Positions 15,529-26,100 of a DNA stretch of 64,000 bases are shown piece by piece. Within the stretch, counting starts at the first letter, position 1, and every line of letters begins with the position of its first letter. The translations under genes were made by a program, and so were the position numbers. Location: assembly GCA_003151825.1 (NCBI GenBank), contig PLYO01000020.1, positions 1 to 64,000 on the forward strand, in the 5' to 3' direction. Source of the stretch: Ignavibacteriota bacterium (lineage in GTDB: Bacteria; Bacteroidota; Ignavibacteria; Palsa-1295). Under the pieces are notes generated by a model. That model did no database searches and was not told the origin of the DNA. It saw only the letters and a program-made list of their open reading frames with translations.

Positions 15529-17958
15529 TTAATGGATAGAAAAAAGTTTAACAACTAGCGCCTCATCGTCTGTAAAAAAACTGGCAAATTGGCATTTTTC
15601 AGGCAGCACAAAGTTTATCGGGATTATATGCTCTCCTGCGTCCATCCATGTGTCAGCTACCGTCGCGGTCTCCCGTCCGAGAACATCCATGAGTTCGATT
15701 CTCGCCCAGCCAGCCTCGCCAAGATTGACAAGAAGCTCCGGTCTATCTTCGCCGCTATTCTCCAGCACTTTAATAGAGGAACTTGCTTTACTACCAGAAT
15801 AAACATCCTGAATCACTGCCTCTCCGATCGGATATTGGTAGAAAGTCAGCGCTCCTACGCCGGCGGTATTTACTATCCAAGGGCCAGAATAAACCGTAGT
15901 GTCATCGTCATAGGTTTCGACCGGTACATAGCTCACTGTTTTCGCGGTAGAAGAGCCTTTAAGCAGCAAGAAGATTGTATCCTTCGAAAACTCGACGCTG
16001 TCGATCATACCACTTTCCCCATCGAGATAGAAAGCGTCTGCAATGCGGCGATTAACTCCATCAACTACCGTGCCCGGCGTCGCCACGAGTCCGGCAATCG
16101 GCGTGCGAAAACGAATAGCAATTTCAAGATGAGATTGATTCACATAGTGAGCGTCAAAAATATCGGGAGGATCGACATCTATAGTGTCCAGTGAATTATA
16201 CAGATATTTCCCGATTTTGCGTAGGACCTCCTGCCCTATCGCTTCATAACCGTTCCAAAAATAGTGGCATCCTGAGTATCCTTCAAGGGCAACAGTCGAG
16301 AGGGAAGAGCAATTAGGAAATGAGTCCTGAATCTCTCGCTGAGGCTCACGGGCTAGACCATCCCCAAACCCACAATTGTTTGGTCTCGTTTGAACTATGA
16401 AATGCTCAACCGGCGTTGAATCGTCTCGGCTATAATCAGAAGACCAGTCATTATATATCTTTCTGAATGATGCCAAATAGCTATAGCCTGAATCCCACTC
16501 ACCCTGATACCAAAAAATGACCTTAACCTTGTGTGCCAATCCGCTCTCAAGAGTACGATAAAGGAGTCTGCCATATATTGTGGTTGAATCTGTCGGTTCA
16601 TCATCGCGACGCACATGCTGATCGATTGTGGATGCTCCTGCAGCGCCATTGATGACGCACGTCGGGACATTCCATTCATTCGCAATCCCCTCCTGCATCC
16701 ATCGCGCCCAGGAGCCGACAAGATAAGGGCCGGAAAATAGCTGCCCATGGCCAGTTGCGAAAGAAAGGCCCCAGAGTGTATCGGCGGGGTCGTAAGGGTC
16801 GAGATTTTCTGTCGTGGTCTGTAAGCCGATGGTTCGAGAGAAGACATTCTGCCATGAATATCCATCTATCGTGGGATGTGCATTCGATTGCCCATCAATC
16901 AGAAAAACATCCCCGGAGAGCAAATCCCCTCCTTCCGACACAAATAAATTATTACCAGCTCTTTCGACAAAAAGTCGAATCGTATATTGCGAAAGTTCAC
17001 AATGAATTGGCACTTCAAATTGAAATCGGCTCGTTGCCGGAAGCTCCGTCAAATCAATCAGGGAATCATTCTTGGAAAGCTCCAACAGCATCGAGTCACC
17101 TGCTACTGGCGTCATGCTGCCGGAGATGAGTATTCGCGAGGAATCGTCGCGGTCTCTTGCGAAAAATTGCATGTGAGATGGAAAGGAAAATAGTGTAACA
17201 CCGGGTGGTGGGCCATAATTTGGGAAGTTTGAATCTCCGGTCGCTATAACGGTTCCGGTGGCTTGTAACGGTGCGCTGATTCCAAGAATGTCTGGAAGAG
17301 AATCCAAGGCTCCGGAAGCCACGGGAGTGTATTCCGCCAGTAGGTTGGAATCGGGAATGGCCAGGCTGCACATCGAACGCACTAAATCGGAGCGGTCAAG
17401 ACCCCGACTCCAAATGCGTAAGCGGGTAATCGCACCATAAAATCCGTTCCCAATAATCAGATTCACATTCGGGCCAATTCCGCCTGAGGCCGTTCGGCCG
17501 ACAAGCGCTCCATTCCGATAGAGTTTCCACTCAGTCGGACTCCGTGTAATCGCGACATGGATCCATTGATGAATGGGCACTCGGAAGGAATTTCCCGTTG
17601 CGATTAGGCTCACACCGCCAAGCAGTAACGTCCCATAGCTCTCACGTCCGGGAACGAGGGTACTGCTCAAGCCAAGGCCAAAACCAGACGATGTGTCCGG
17701 TCCAACATAGACCACGGTCGATTGCTGGGAGAAGCTATCCGAGCGCATCCAAAATTCTACGGTGAACGAAGACATACTACTCAGTGACAAGGAGTTCTGA
17801 AGTGTGCCATTCCCGCTAAAATTCGCAGCAAGCTGAGAGGCGAGAACGGGAAACGCAAAAAGCAATATGGCGGCATAAGGCGTAAATAGGGTCAAAAATT
17901 TAGCCCTATCGCACCAATGCCGATAAGCTCGCGTTTTAAAGAAAGAAGGGTCGAACAT
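15529..17958 (-). CDS. Secreted LamG + SGNH (sialate O-acetylesterase-like) protein, T9SS-type
   Basis: 809 residues with signal segment LFTPYAAILLFAFPVLAS. Residues ~50-230 form a LamG/concanavalin-type jelly roll (SSFTVEFWMRSDS, QWIHVAITRSPTEWKLYRNG, ITRLRIWSRGLD). A SASA-type SGNH hydrolase domain follows: GDVFLIDGQSNA (nucleophile Ser, about residue 354), VIFWYQGEWDSGY, and the C-terminal His block GYSGCHYFWNGY. The expected DxxH has Ser in place of Asp (SGCH), so activity may be reduced. The C-terminus resembles a divergent T9SS sorting domain (ARIELMDVLGRETATVADT). It is a paralogue of the gene at 18000 and divergent from it by 41 nt. The family removes acetyl groups from sugars; the actual substrate is unknown. 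Confidence 0.8.
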   Translation of the reverse strand: MFDPSFFKTRAYRHWCDRAKFLTLFTPYAAILLFAFPVLASQLAANFSGNGTLQNSLSLSSMSSFTVEFWMRSDSFSQQSTVVYVGPDTSSGFGLGLSSTLVPGRESYGTLLLGGVSLIATGNSFRVPIHQWIHVAITRSPTEWKLYRNGALVGRTASGGIGPNVNLIIGNGFYGAITRLRIWSRGLDRSDLVRSMCSLAIPDSNLLAEYTPVASGALDSLPDILGISAPLQATGTVIATGDSNFPNYGPPPGVTLFSFPSHMQFFARDRDDSSRILISGSMTPVAGDSMLLELSKNDSLIDLTELPATSRFQFEVPIHCELSQYTIRLFVERAGNNLFVSEGGDLLSGDVFLIDGQSNAHPTIDGYSWQNVFSRTIGLQTTTENLDPYDPADTLWGLSFATGHGQLFSGPYLVGSWARWMQEGIANEWNVPTCVINGAAGASTIDQHVRRDDEPTDSTTIYGRLLYRTLESGLAHKVKVIFWYQGEWDSGYSYLASFRKIYNDWSSDYSRDDSTPVEHFIVQTRPNNCGFGDGLAREPQREIQDSFPNCSSLSTVALEGYSGCHYFWNGYEAIGQEVLRKIGKYLYNSLDTIDVDPPDIFDAHYVNQSHLEIAIRFRTPIAGLVATPGTVVDGVNRRIADAFYLDGESGMIDSVEFSKDTIFLLLKGSSTAKTVSYVPVETYDDDTTVYSGPWIVNTAGVGALTFYQYPIGEAVIQDVYSGSKASSSIKVLENSGEDRPELLVNLGEAGWARIELMDVLGRETATVADTWMDAGEHIIPINFVLPEKCQFASFFTDDEALVVKLFSIH

Positions 17959-17999
17959 CCGATACCAGAACAATTCTTGGCCTAACTCATTTCACTTCG

Positions 18000-20366
18000 A
18001 TGATCCAAAAATTAATCCTAATCCTGATTATCCTAACAGCCACTTATTCGCGTACTTTCGCGCAAGTGCCTCCGGGCAGCATTCTATGGCTGAATGCCAG
18101 CCAGGGCGTTGTGTTGCAAAACGGTCATGTCGCTCAGTGGAAAGACCAAAGTGGGAATGGCAACGACGTTTTTATGACCAACGCAGGGCGGCAACCCGAC
18201 CTGTTAGCTTCCTCATACAATGGCAAGCCCTCGATTCTTTTTAATGGCGGAGCCTATTTGCAAGGGCCGAACATATTCCCGGTCAACAGCGATTACACGG
18301 TCGCTGTTGTTGCGAAAATTAATAATACCGCGAACATCAACAATCTTGTTTCCGGTAATAGCCATGCTATATGGCTCTATACCACGCTCTATCCCCGTGT
18401 ATTTCATGGATCGTTCTATTTGCAAGAGGTTGGAACAGTTCCCATGTGGATGGACAGCTCCTCGACGGTAATGGCGATCTATTCCAATGCCGATCAGCAG
18501 GCTCAACTCTATGTGAATGGCGAGTTTGCTGATTCCTCTTACATTCTGAATAATTCCGACAGCTCGCTTTTAATTGGATCGTATATTGGAGGCTATTTCC
18601 TGCAGGGAGAAATTCAAGAAATCCTGATTTATAATCGTGGGCTGGACTCGAATGAGAGAATTGCATTGGATACCTACCTTCGAACAAAGTATGGGATAGC
18701 CTATGCGAATCCTCTTCCGAAGCCGGATAGTACATTCGTGAGCTTGCCGCACCAACTGCAAGTTTATGCGCGTGGTACTGACGATTCCGCGGCTGTACCA
18801 ATTACTGGAACGATGTATCATCCTGGTTTCGACTCCATTTATGTTCTCCAATCGAAAAACGGCCTTTCTCTTTCCCGGACATCAGAAGGATTGAATTACG
18901 AGAATGGCATGGCGCAATTTTCTTTTATGTTCCGAATCCATTCTGAACTTAGTGAGTATCGTTTCGAAGTACGTTGTGTCTCACATGGTCGAGATTCCGT
19001 CATGGTTGTGAGAGACAGCATCGTGTGTGGGGACATCTTTCTCATTGATGGCCAATCGGATGCAAGTTTCGGCTATGATAGTTCAACTTATAGTAACGAG
19101 TTTTGCAGGACGTTTGGGCTCAATTTTAGCCAGAATCTTCGCGACACCTTGTGGATCGGCTCTCAAACCCTTAAATGGGGCGATGCGGGCTCGGTCGGTG
19201 CGTGGGGCCAGCGTATTCAAAGAAATCTCGTCGAGAAAGAACAGCTACCGACGTGTTGTATAAATGGGGCGGTGAGTGCGACAAATATCGGCCAACACGA
19301 ACCCGACAGCTCGGATAAATACAGCCTTCAGACTATTTATGGCAGAGAGCTTTATCGCGCAACTCACTCCGGATTACTCAGCGATGTAAAGGCGATTTTT
19401 TGGGAGCAAGGAGAGGCTAATTATGCTCAGGGATACTACAATCAATTTTTGGAACTCTATAATGGCTGGAAGCGGGACTACCCTAATCTTGAGAAAATTT
19501 ATTTAATACAGAACCGTCCGAATTATTGCTATTGGGGCAACATTGATATGCGCGACGTCCAGCGAATGATAGGAGATTCCCTGCAAGGCGTTGAAACCAT
19601 TGCAAAGGCTGCTATGCCTTATTACGATGGGTGCCACTTCCTCGATTCGGGATTCGATGACCTCGGTGACCGGCTGTTCCTTTCTTTTGCACGCGATTTT
19701 TATCATGCTTCCGATACCACCGATCTGCGCTGCCCGGAAACAATTGGAGCATATTTCACGAAGCCGGACCACACCCAGATTGCCATTCTTTTCTCGCCGC
19801 AATCCGCCCAGCTTCACGCAACCGACGACACGATCGTCAATGGCATTTTCGCATCTCTGAAAGACTATCTTTATCCTGACGATACCTCGGTCCATGTTTC
19901 GTCTGTATCGTTCGATGCCGACACTCTTTTCGTTAACCTCGACAATGCGGGCGCGGAACAGTCCATCGGTTATCTTCCGGATCAACATTACAATGGCAGC
20001 GATTCCGTGATCTATGAAGGCCCTTGGATTGTTAATGCGCGCGGTCTCAGCGTTCTCTTATGGCATACGCTTCCCATTTCCGATCAGCCGCTCTCCGTGA
20101 AGGATCAGGTTAATCCCAACCCCGATGTCGTAATCATTCCCAATCCTGCTTCCCGAGATATTTCCATCGATGCCTCGGGACTTTCAGGGCCGGTCGAGGC
20201 GACGCTCGTGGCCGAAACCGGCATGATCGTTTGGCAACAGTCTTTCCCGGCGGATCACCCCGCGCTTCTTTCCTTCGATCTGAGCGGCGAAAGCTCGGGA
20301 ATCTATTTTCTTCGGTTGAGCAATGGACATTCGAATATCGAGCGGAAATTTATTCTCGAACGATAA
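18000..20366 (+). CDS. Secreted LamG + SGNH esterase-like protein with T9SS sorting domain (paralogue)
   Basis: 788 residues. Signal peptide LILILIILTATYSRTFAQ. The jelly-roll domain (LASSYNGKPSILFNGGAYLQ, then FLQGEIQEILIYNRGLDSNE) is followed by the SASA-type hydrolase region GDIFLIDGQSDASFG (Ser near residue 350, but Asp replaces the usual Asn of GQSN), AIFWEQGEANYAQGY and YYDGCHFLDSGF, which keeps the DxxH catalytic pair. The C-terminal ~80 residues (VIIPNPASRDISIDA through GIYFLRLSNGHSNIERKFIL) are a typical T9SS type A sorting domain. It shares the full domain order with the divergent neighbour at 17958, indicating an inverted duplication. It ends 7 nt from the convergent lipoprotein gene. 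Confidence 0.85.
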   Translation: MIQKLILILIILTATYSRTFAQVPPGSILWLNASQGVVLQNGHVAQWKDQSGNGNDVFMTNAGRQPDLLASSYNGKPSILFNGGAYLQGPNIFPVNSDYTVAVVAKINNTANINNLVSGNSHAIWLYTTLYPRVFHGSFYLQEVGTVPMWMDSSSTVMAIYSNADQQAQLYVNGEFADSSYILNNSDSSLLIGSYIGGYFLQGEIQEILIYNRGLDSNERIALDTYLRTKYGIAYANPLPKPDSTFVSLPHQLQVYARGTDDSAAVPITGTMYHPGFDSIYVLQSKNGLSLSRTSEGLNYENGMAQFSFMFRIHSELSEYRFEVRCVSHGRDSVMVVRDSIVCGDIFLIDGQSDASFGYDSSTYSNEFCRTFGLNFSQNLRDTLWIGSQTLKWGDAGSVGAWGQRIQRNLVEKEQLPTCCINGAVSATNIGQHEPDSSDKYSLQTIYGRELYRATHSGLLSDVKAIFWEQGEANYAQGYYNQFLELYNGWKRDYPNLEKIYLIQNRPNYCYWGNIDMRDVQRMIGDSLQGVETIAKAAMPYYDGCHFLDSGFDDLGDRLFLSFARDFYHASDTTDLRCPETIGAYFTKPDHTQIAILFSPQSAQLHATDDTIVNGIFASLKDYLYPDDTSVHVSSVSFDADTLFVNLDNAGAEQSIGYLPDQHYNGSDSVIYEGPWIVNARGLSVLLWHTLPISDQPLSVKDQVNPNPDVVIIPNPASRDISIDASGLSGPVEATLVAETGMIVWQQSFPADHPALLSFDLSGESSGIYFLRLSNGHSNIERKFILER

Positions 20367-20373
20367 AGCTGCG

Positions 20374-21024
20374 CTATTGCAGCTGGATCGCGTCCAATTT
20401 CAGAAGATACAAAGGCTGCGCGAAATTGGGATGTTGAACGGAATAAAATGCCGAGGCGCCGCCATAGATATTGAGTTCATCGCCAACATTGGCAGTGGCA
20501 ACGACAGAGTCCTCAGTAGTGTCGAGATAGAGCAGCACAAAATGATCGACCAAAACGCGGCCCACGAGCGGATTCACGAGATGGAAGTATTCCATTGCCT
20601 CATCCGGCGGACGCTGCTTTTGGATGAACGTTGTGTCGATGCCATGGCCGAGCAGATGCAGGCGGGCACTAATAAGCTGCCGCGCTTCGGGAATGTAAAT
20701 ATGCGCGACGCCCGAATCGTTGAAGTCGAGGTTCAGCGGTGAATTCGTTAAGTTACAAGATCGGCAGTCGAGCTTGATTCCTGGGAGTGAAGCTGGTTCC
20801 GTCGGCGCGGAAGTACGATACACCCGAACGTAAATCGAATCGCCCACCCACTCATGCACTCCGACGTGATAGACATCTGGATTCCCCGAGGTTCCGCAGG
20901 CCGAGAGAAGAAGCACGAGTAGGGTAGCCGTGGGCTTTAGCCCACGGTCGGAATGGCTTCGCCACCGTGGGCTAAAACCCACGGCTACGAATCTCCAACT
21001 TCCGCACCACTTTTGAAATAACAA
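20374..21024 (-). CDS. Small lipoprotein of unknown function
   Basis: 216 residues from a TTG, or fewer if a GTG inside the inserted element is used; no ATG is available. The lipobox is in TLLVLLLSACG. The mature part is beta-rich (SIYVRVYRTSAPTEPASLPG, VVATANVGDELNIYGG) with one CRSC pair, and I do not recognise a family. It follows the double-OmpA gene by 8 nt and is likely co-transcribed. The signal-peptide n-region is encoded by a REPIN-like element (20924-20988), which probably displaced or replaced the original start. Confidence 0.6.
   Translation of the reverse strand: MLFQKWCGSWRFVAVGFSPRWRSHSDRGLKPTATLLVLLLSACGTSGNPDVYHVGVHEWVGDSIYVRVYRTSAPTEPASLPGIKLDCRSCNLTNSPLNLDFNDSGVAHIYIPEARQLISARLHLLGHGIDTTFIQKQRPPDEAMEYFHLVNPLVGRVLVDHFVLLYLDTTEDSVVATANVGDELNIYGGASAFYSVQHPNFAQPLYLLKLDAIQLQ
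20924..20988. repeat. REPIN-like paired palindrome with GTAG/CTAC ends, inside a lipoprotein signal peptide
   Basis: Arms 20924-20947 and 20965-20988 are inverted with one mismatch in 24, separated by 17 nt. Each arm begins at its outer end with GTAG and then folds (ccgtgggc / gcccacgg). The sequence differs from the element at 10947, but the layout is the same, so it represents a second REP class. Confidence 0.85.
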
Positions 21025-21032
21025 ATCTTTTT

Positions 21033-23096
21033 TTATTGCACTGGTTTCTGCAATTCCACAAACACCGTCCGGGAGAGAAATCGGCCCTCCGGAAGCCGGT
21101 TATCGACGAGGTCGGATTGTCCTTCACCCTCGCTCTGGAAGGATACGGATGATGCCTGATTGCCGAGCGTTTGCCGCAATGCCGATTCCACCGCTATTGC
21201 GCGTGCTTCGGAAAGTTCGAGATTGTGCGAGCTTTCCCCGGTCACATCGGTATAACCGCGTACGAGGATTCGAGTGCCCGGCGTGACGGATGCGGCAATC
21301 TCGGCAATCACGCGCATCGAGCGGTCGTTCAAATCCGATTTGTCGAAGCTGAAGGTGATGAGGTTATAGTGCTCGATGATTTTATCCTGCGTGCGTTCTT
21401 CACGCTTTTTTCGGATGGTCAAGAGTTCCACATTCGCCGTGTCCGTCGCTTTGAATGGAGTGCCGAGCGAATCCGTAAGATGCATCGTGGCCACCAGAGG
21501 CAAATCGGTGTGCGGCAAGTCCTCTGGCTTGGGGTGCCATTGCTCCATCGTCCCGGGACCTCGATAGGATGTGAGGATGCGGTCTCCTTGTCTTAAAATC
21601 AATGTATTTTCGACAAGGGGAATCCGGGAAGATTCGGTGGAGCGAAGCCGAATGGTGGGGGGATTCATTGTGCGGTCGATGGTCTCGATCGTGAGCGGAT
21701 CGAGCAATCCTGGATCGCTCGAAGCGATTTCGACACGCCGGTTTTCTTCGGAGCCGTCCGTCGAGCTCGTGCTGGACGGGTTTGTGGGAATGCCCTCTGA
21801 GGAGACTGTGATTCGAGATGGATCAATTTGCCAGACATGTTCCAGATAGTGCTGCACGCTTTCAGCGCGCCGGAGTGCGAGCGAGGAATCGCTTGCTTCT
21901 CTGCTCGTTTCGGAATTTGTCCCGGTTAGCGTGACGCTTATTAAGGGATTATCCGAAAGACGCTTGCCCAAAATATTTAACTCTTCATGATAAACTTCGA
22001 TCGTACTTCTGCCTGCGAGCGAATCGATATGGAACGTCGCGGCTTGATCCGGCGAAGCGAAGAATTGATACCTGGAAGGAATCTGTGAACCACCCTCGTC
22101 GAAGAAAATATAATTGAGCGCGGGATATGCCTCGCGCCGCTCGAATTCCTCGATGCGAATTTGGGGATCAGATGTTTCGTGTTCGACACCTGCCGAGTCC
22201 GTCGTGATACCAGAAATTTTCACGCTCGCGGCCATCTCGCTCTTTGGCAATGGCGAGGGCGGGGGTGGCGGAGGTGGTGGGGCTTGCACCACTTCTAATT
22301 TTGGTTCCTTCACAATGTTGAATTTCAATTCGGCTCCGAGCGCGATTGTTATTACATGCCAATTATAGTCCGTCCGGAGGCTATTGATCGGGGCAGAAAC
22401 CGTCAGTTCAGGCGCAAGCATTACCTTTGGCGATAATGGGACGTCAAGCGAAGCGCCAAGCGTGAACGCAGCAAGAATGCTGGTGCTGTTTCCGATTTGT
22501 CCGGTCGTGTTATTAGTGCCGCTGTTTAAGACCGGCTGCGATTGTGTTCCATTTTTGTAAAGGGCGTCTGTAGGAGCAGTGATAACCTCGTTCAAAGTTG
22601 CATTGCGCTGGAGAAGATAACTCAGGCTTGGCCCTCCCATAAGAAAGAACCGCTCAGTGAGCGGATATTTTATGAACAAATCCGCACCAAGTGAAAGAAG
22701 AGTTGCATCCAATTGATACTCTTGCGTGATGGGAACGAAGGTGTTATTAATTGTATCGTGCCAGCGGCCTTGATCGGTTGCCGGCGTAGTGATGTTTGCG
22801 CCGAGGCTTGAAAAATATAGCCTCGGCGCAATCCACACCGAATGCGCCGGATCGCCAAGAGGCGTTTCGAAGAGAAGAGAGCCGCTCGGAGCGATGCTCG
22901 TTCCACTGGTGAAGACACCGCAGAGCGTATCGCCACGATAGACGGGAAGGTTAAGGCTGTGGAGATTGAGCCCCACGGCAAGCCCGCCGCCAACATACAT
23001 GGGCCGCACTTGCGCGCGGGTGATCGGTTGCGCAAATGGTAAAAAGAGTGCAAGCGTGAGAAAAAGCGCAGTTGCGCTCGCGGACGGTTTGAGCAT
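21033..23096 (-). CDS. Outer-membrane barrel protein with two OmpA-like peptidoglycan-binding domains
   Basis: 687 residues. Signal peptide TALFLTLALFLPFAQPITRAQ. Residues ~30-260 form a barrel domain (GGGLAVGLNLHSLNLPVYRG, VWIAPRLYFSSLG) resembling PorT/OMP_b-brl proteins. A Pro-rich linker of eight Pro follows. The first OmpA-like region includes LALRRAESVQHYLEHVW and ITVSSEGIPTNPSS with SEENRRVEI; an intermediate strand domain then leads to the second: LITFSFDKSDLNDRSMRVI, RGYTDVTGESSHNLELSEAR and GRFLSRTVFVEL. The protein should span the outer membrane and hold it to peptidoglycan twice. It heads a two-gene unit with the lipoprotein at 20374. Confidence 0.85.
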   Translation of the reverse strand: MLKPSASATALFLTLALFLPFAQPITRAQVRPMYVGGGLAVGLNLHSLNLPVYRGDTLCGVFTSGTSIAPSGSLLFETPLGDPAHSVWIAPRLYFSSLGANITTPATDQGRWHDTINNTFVPITQEYQLDATLLSLGADLFIKYPLTERFFLMGGPSLSYLLQRNATLNEVITAPTDALYKNGTQSQPVLNSGTNNTTGQIGNSTSILAAFTLGASLDVPLSPKVMLAPELTVSAPINSLRTDYNWHVITIALGAELKFNIVKEPKLEVVQAPPPPPPPPSPLPKSEMAASVKISGITTDSAGVEHETSDPQIRIEEFERREAYPALNYIFFDEGGSQIPSRYQFFASPDQAATFHIDSLAGRSTIEVYHEELNILGKRLSDNPLISVTLTGTNSETSREASDSSLALRRAESVQHYLEHVWQIDPSRITVSSEGIPTNPSSTSSTDGSEENRRVEIASSDPGLLDPLTIETIDRTMNPPTIRLRSTESSRIPLVENTLILRQGDRILTSYRGPGTMEQWHPKPEDLPHTDLPLVATMHLTDSLGTPFKATDTANVELLTIRKKREERTQDKIIEHYNLITFSFDKSDLNDRSMRVIAEIAASVTPGTRILVRGYTDVTGESSHNLELSEARAIAVESALRQTLGNQASSVSFQSEGEGQSDLVDNRLPEGRFLSRTVFVELQKPVQ

Positions 23097-23153
23097 GAAG
23101 AAGCGTAAACGCGCGCCGCCCCCGTTTTGTCCTACGCTTGAGATACTTTTCTA

Positions 23154-26100
23154 TTAAAAAGTAATACCGGTATAAAGCAAGGTAGTAAGAAAGATTGGCT
23201 GCTGCGTAAGCGAGCCGGCGGTGGCGCTCGTAGGATTTGGATTAATCTGTACTTCCATGAGGAAGTACCGTGCCAACGCGCTGGAAGAGAGTGTGCTTAA
23301 CGGAATATCGGTTTCGATATTTACTCCATAATTTCCGAGGGCACCATTAGGCCCGCTGTAAGAGTAACCGCTGCCAAGTTTAAGGGTAATCTCCCGGTAT
23401 GCAGCTGTAACTTGCGCCCCGCGTGTGCCCACGTTCAACGCGGCCGATCGGATGGCAAACTGGGAGCTCGTCGAGCCAAAAAGGTTCGCTATTACATCGC
23501 CGGCGAGTTGCCCGGTTAGGTCCGGTAGTAACGTTCCTATCGCCGACGGATTGGTATTAGTGTTCTCGCCCTTGAAGCTGCCTGTTCCCAGGAAATAAAT
23601 AGCATCCTCTTCAGCAACCTCGGGTGAAGGTTCTGGCCTTAGTTCGAACTCTCCGCCTGGTGTAGGTTGGTTATAGTTGTAAACAGTAAGGTTGGGGTGG
23701 TCCTTCGTTCCCGTAATATCCAGTGTGACTCGGGCCTGTTGGCTCGGATTGCTTCCAAGGGGATGAGTATATTCCGCTTCGACATCGATTGATGGGTTGC
23801 CGAAATCGTGAATGAATGAGATGGTGCCTTTGGTAATGTTGAAGGTCTGAAGGAAAGAGAAAGTCGAGTTTGACGAAAGTTCGAAACCGCCATTGGCTTG
23901 TGTAATAAGGTCGTCGCCGCGCTCGATTTGCAGCGTGCCGCCACTTTTGAGATCGGCCATGAGTTGCGTACGCAAAATTCCGAAGGCTCCGCCCAATGGA
24001 ATGGTAATCGTGGCATCGCCCTGCGTATTGATTCGAAGATCCATACGAAGCTTGTCCGTAAAGGATGGGGCCAGCGGACTTGCGTGCGAGGTTTCTACCA
24101 CGGATAGGGAGGAATCGGCCCTGCCCTCGTCATCGAGATAGATATTCTTCATTCGGTTTGGAAAGAGTGTGTCGTCAATCGGGCTCATATGGACGGAGCC
24201 AGCCCGCACAGCGTAGATCTGCCGGACAGTGCCGTGAGTTGTGTCGCTCCGCAATGCGATGGGCATCGAGTCCCTCGGAAGTGTCTCATAGATAACGCCT
24301 TCACCGGAGACGGATTGCGCCGGGCCGTTCGATTGCGGCATCGTCACATTGGCGCTCATGATATTGATCGTGCCGGCGATCTTTGGCTCCTCGAACGTAT
24401 TGAAAAAATGGAAATCTTCTCCGCCGGTATTGATCGTAACCGGTCCGTATGCCACGGGTAACGATTCTTTGGCCGCGTTCGAAAGTACCATAAGCCTATT
24501 CGTGCGAAGCCGAAGATCGAAATTGGTAATGTCAAAACCGTTAAACGTAAAACTGCCGCTCAGACTCGCCGCGCCCGAAGGGTCGTCAGATTGTATATTG
24601 TTGATCGAATCGTTCTGCAACGTGAGAGCATTATGCGCAAACGTAAGTGGCCCACGCGCAAGATACCACATGTTGGTCGCAGCCAGCAGGAATTCTCCGT
24701 TTTGGATGGAAGCCTGACCGGCATATTCAATATGCTCCCGCGTTCCATTGACGGTAAAATTAATATCACCCGTCCCATCAATCTGCCGGAATGGGGGGAG
24801 GAACGGGGTGACTACTTCGAGGGGGAACTGCGTAGTATGGATGCTTGCGGAGAGCGGTAGTGTTGCGGCGCGAGCGCTATCGGCCGCATAGCTGGGACCA
24901 CGTTCGAACGCAATCACCATGGGGATGCTGTCGATTGTGGCACGCAGTTCGCTTCCTTTAAGATTATCAAGGTTGAGGCCGTTCGGTACATTGGCTATGA
25001 CATTGGCCACATGAATATCCATACTGCCGCGAAGTTCCTGGTCCCGGTAGGTGAGATTGACATAGTTCGAATCGAACGTGATTTTATTATCCTCATCGCC
25101 TGCATAGGTCATGGAATCCACGAACAGACGGGCTCCAATATCCGGACGCTCCAAGGTTCCGGCCAAGGTGGCTTGAAAATCTCGGACCTTGCCACGGTAC
25201 TTCGAAAAATCAAAAGTCTTTGCATTGGGATTGAACGGTAATATTCTTCTAAGGTCTTCCAGGCGAAACGATGGGAAGTTAGCCCATGCGTTTACCGTAT
25301 CGCCTGATAGGGTTCCTCCAATGCTCACTCGTTGCATCCCTGCATTGCTGTGGTCTGCTGTGTCCGCATGAGTAGGATGGATGATGTTCAGTGTGTCAAT
25401 CTTCAGAAGTCCATTTTTCGCCAGCAGGATATGCGATATGCCTTCATTTCGCCAAATGAACTGCCGCAGACTTCCGGACGTAGGTGTAAAGTATGGATTC
25501 TCATAAGTAAATTCCATCGTATCCAACGCGAAATCGAAATCGCCGTTGGGGAAATGCACATCGCCTTTCACATGGATTCCGAGGGCATTGTTATAGATGG
25601 ACGATACATTGAAATCGAGCGCTTGATTTTTATAGACAAGGTCAACTTTGGGGTAATACAGCAGCGCCGAGCCGAGCCGGATCAGGGAATCGGTGCCAAA
25701 ATCAAGCTGGGCATGGAGATGATCCAGGACGGTCTTGGGATCGTTCGAAAGATTGCGTAGCGCGAGTCGAAAGTTGGCCGGCATAAGCTGGATGCGCGGA
25801 GTTCCCGCTCCAAAGTGCGGCAATGCAAGCGTGGTAGAATCACGATGTGTTACCCTCTTGATAGCCGTGCGATGAATGCTGTGAGCAACAATGCTACTGT
25901 CCTCGGCATGGCGCGACGTGTCCATAGCTTCCGTGTTGGAATCTTCCGTTTCCACAAGATTGGAATCGATCGACGGCCGGTCTCGCAAAATAAAGGCAAC
26001 GCTGTCGCCATTCACATTTAAATTCAAATTGCCATTTTTGCAGCCACTAACTCCGCCGGAAATAATACCCTGAGCCAGCAGAAACGTTCGTGGAAGAAAG

